NCBI GenBank assembly: GCA_051005235.1
Contig: JBPCJO010000051.1
Location: forward strand, 1 to 20,964
Direction: 5' to 3'
Source: JALQXV01 sp051005235
GTDB taxonomy: Bacteria > Patescibacteriota > Saccharimonadia > Saccharimonadales > 2-12-FULL-41-12
Length of the DNA stretch: 20,964 nt
This document shows positions 20,859 to 20,964 of the stretch, piece after piece (the stretch's first letter is position 1; each line of letters begins with the position of its first letter). Made by a program: the position numbers and the translations under genes. A model generated the notes under the pieces. That model was not told where the DNA came from. It did no database searches and saw only the letters and a list, made by a program, of their open reading frames with translations.

Positions 20859-20964
20859 TCGAAAGCGGCCAGCCTGTCGGAGAAGTTATTGCCGTCGATA
20901 AGTTTTTGGTAAAAGTAAAAGGCCTGCACCCAGTTAACATGCACGCCTTAGTTATGTTCGAAGA
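20813..20964 (+). CDS. atpA: F-type ATPase alpha subunit, N-terminal fragment (start codon unclear, runs off the window)
   Basis: From about 20837 the frame reads KQHFDRLVESGQPVGEVIAV and continues with FLVKVKGLHPVNMHALVMFE, the N-terminal beta-barrel pattern of ATP synthase alpha (GxVxxVxxxxxxVxGLxxxxxxxxVxFE). The gene runs past the window end. Coordinates start after the in-frame TGA at 20810-20812. Between that stop and the conserved barrel there is no ATG, GTG or TTG in frame; the first are a TTG at 20906 and an ATG at 20939, both inside the domain. An AGGAG at 20828-20832 precedes the expected start region. The start is therefore non-standard, or the sequence has a one-base error or mutation. 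Confidence 0.7.

Overview
The window looks like a chromosomal segment of a Candidate Phyla Radiation bacterium, most likely Candidatus Saccharibacteria (TM7). I infer this from protein character and gene content and have no database result. The pointers are a Rpf-type muralytic protein next to ksgA, a PurO-type IMP cyclohydrolase paired with a lone AICAR transformylase domain, a DUF475 membrane protein, a CPR-style cysteine desulfurase, several genes that look leaderless, and a divergent F-type ATPase operon. Gene density is high, with many overlaps of 1-4 bases or gaps under 15 bases. No CRISPR array, tRNA, rRNA or insertion sequence is visible.

Layout. Bases 1-3970 (+): the end of a PcrA/UvrD helicase, a NUDIX hydrolase, an Rpf-like secreted transglycosylase and rsmA/ksgA. 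Bases 3973-6633 (-): a PEBP/YbhB protein, a membrane-anchored protein of unknown function, and a DEAD-box RNA helicase with a strong promoter and a long leader. Bases 6659-7029: a long inverted-repeat element, then a small KTSC protein (+). Bases 7036-9239 (-): a soluble PAS-GAF histidine kinase and an unrecognised 118-residue protein, separated by a terminator. Bases 9391-9971: a small hairpin element and tmRNA (-) with its promoter and terminator. Bases 9975-11837 (-): the two enzymes that convert AICAR to IMP. Bases 11858-13112 (+): DUF475 and a 51-residue CxxC protein. Bases 13161-14834: a second copy of the small hairpin inside a larger inverted repeat, then metG. Bases 14839-15723 (-): an APH-like kinase. 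Bases 15757-18494 (+): tatD, two small unknown genes and a cysteine desulfurase. Bases 18527-18640: the second copy of the long inverted repeat. Bases 18774-20964 (+): the start of an F-type ATPase operon.

How the genes fit together. Most are housekeeping genes: DNA repair, rRNA methylation, RNA unwinding, trans-translation, tRNA charging and thiolation sulfur supply. The Rpf-like protein is a candidate for remodelling the cell's own wall or a host's wall. The two purine genes would form a minimal AICAR-to-IMP module.

The most unusual points are: (1) the ATPase operon, where a signal-peptide protein with a subunit-c-like hairpin but no proton-carrying carboxylate sits where subunit c would be expected, and where the alpha reading frame has no usable start codon; (2) two families of dispersed hairpin elements, each present twice with conserved geometry and compensatory base changes; (3) a tmRNA whose T-arm lacks the usual UUCRA loop.
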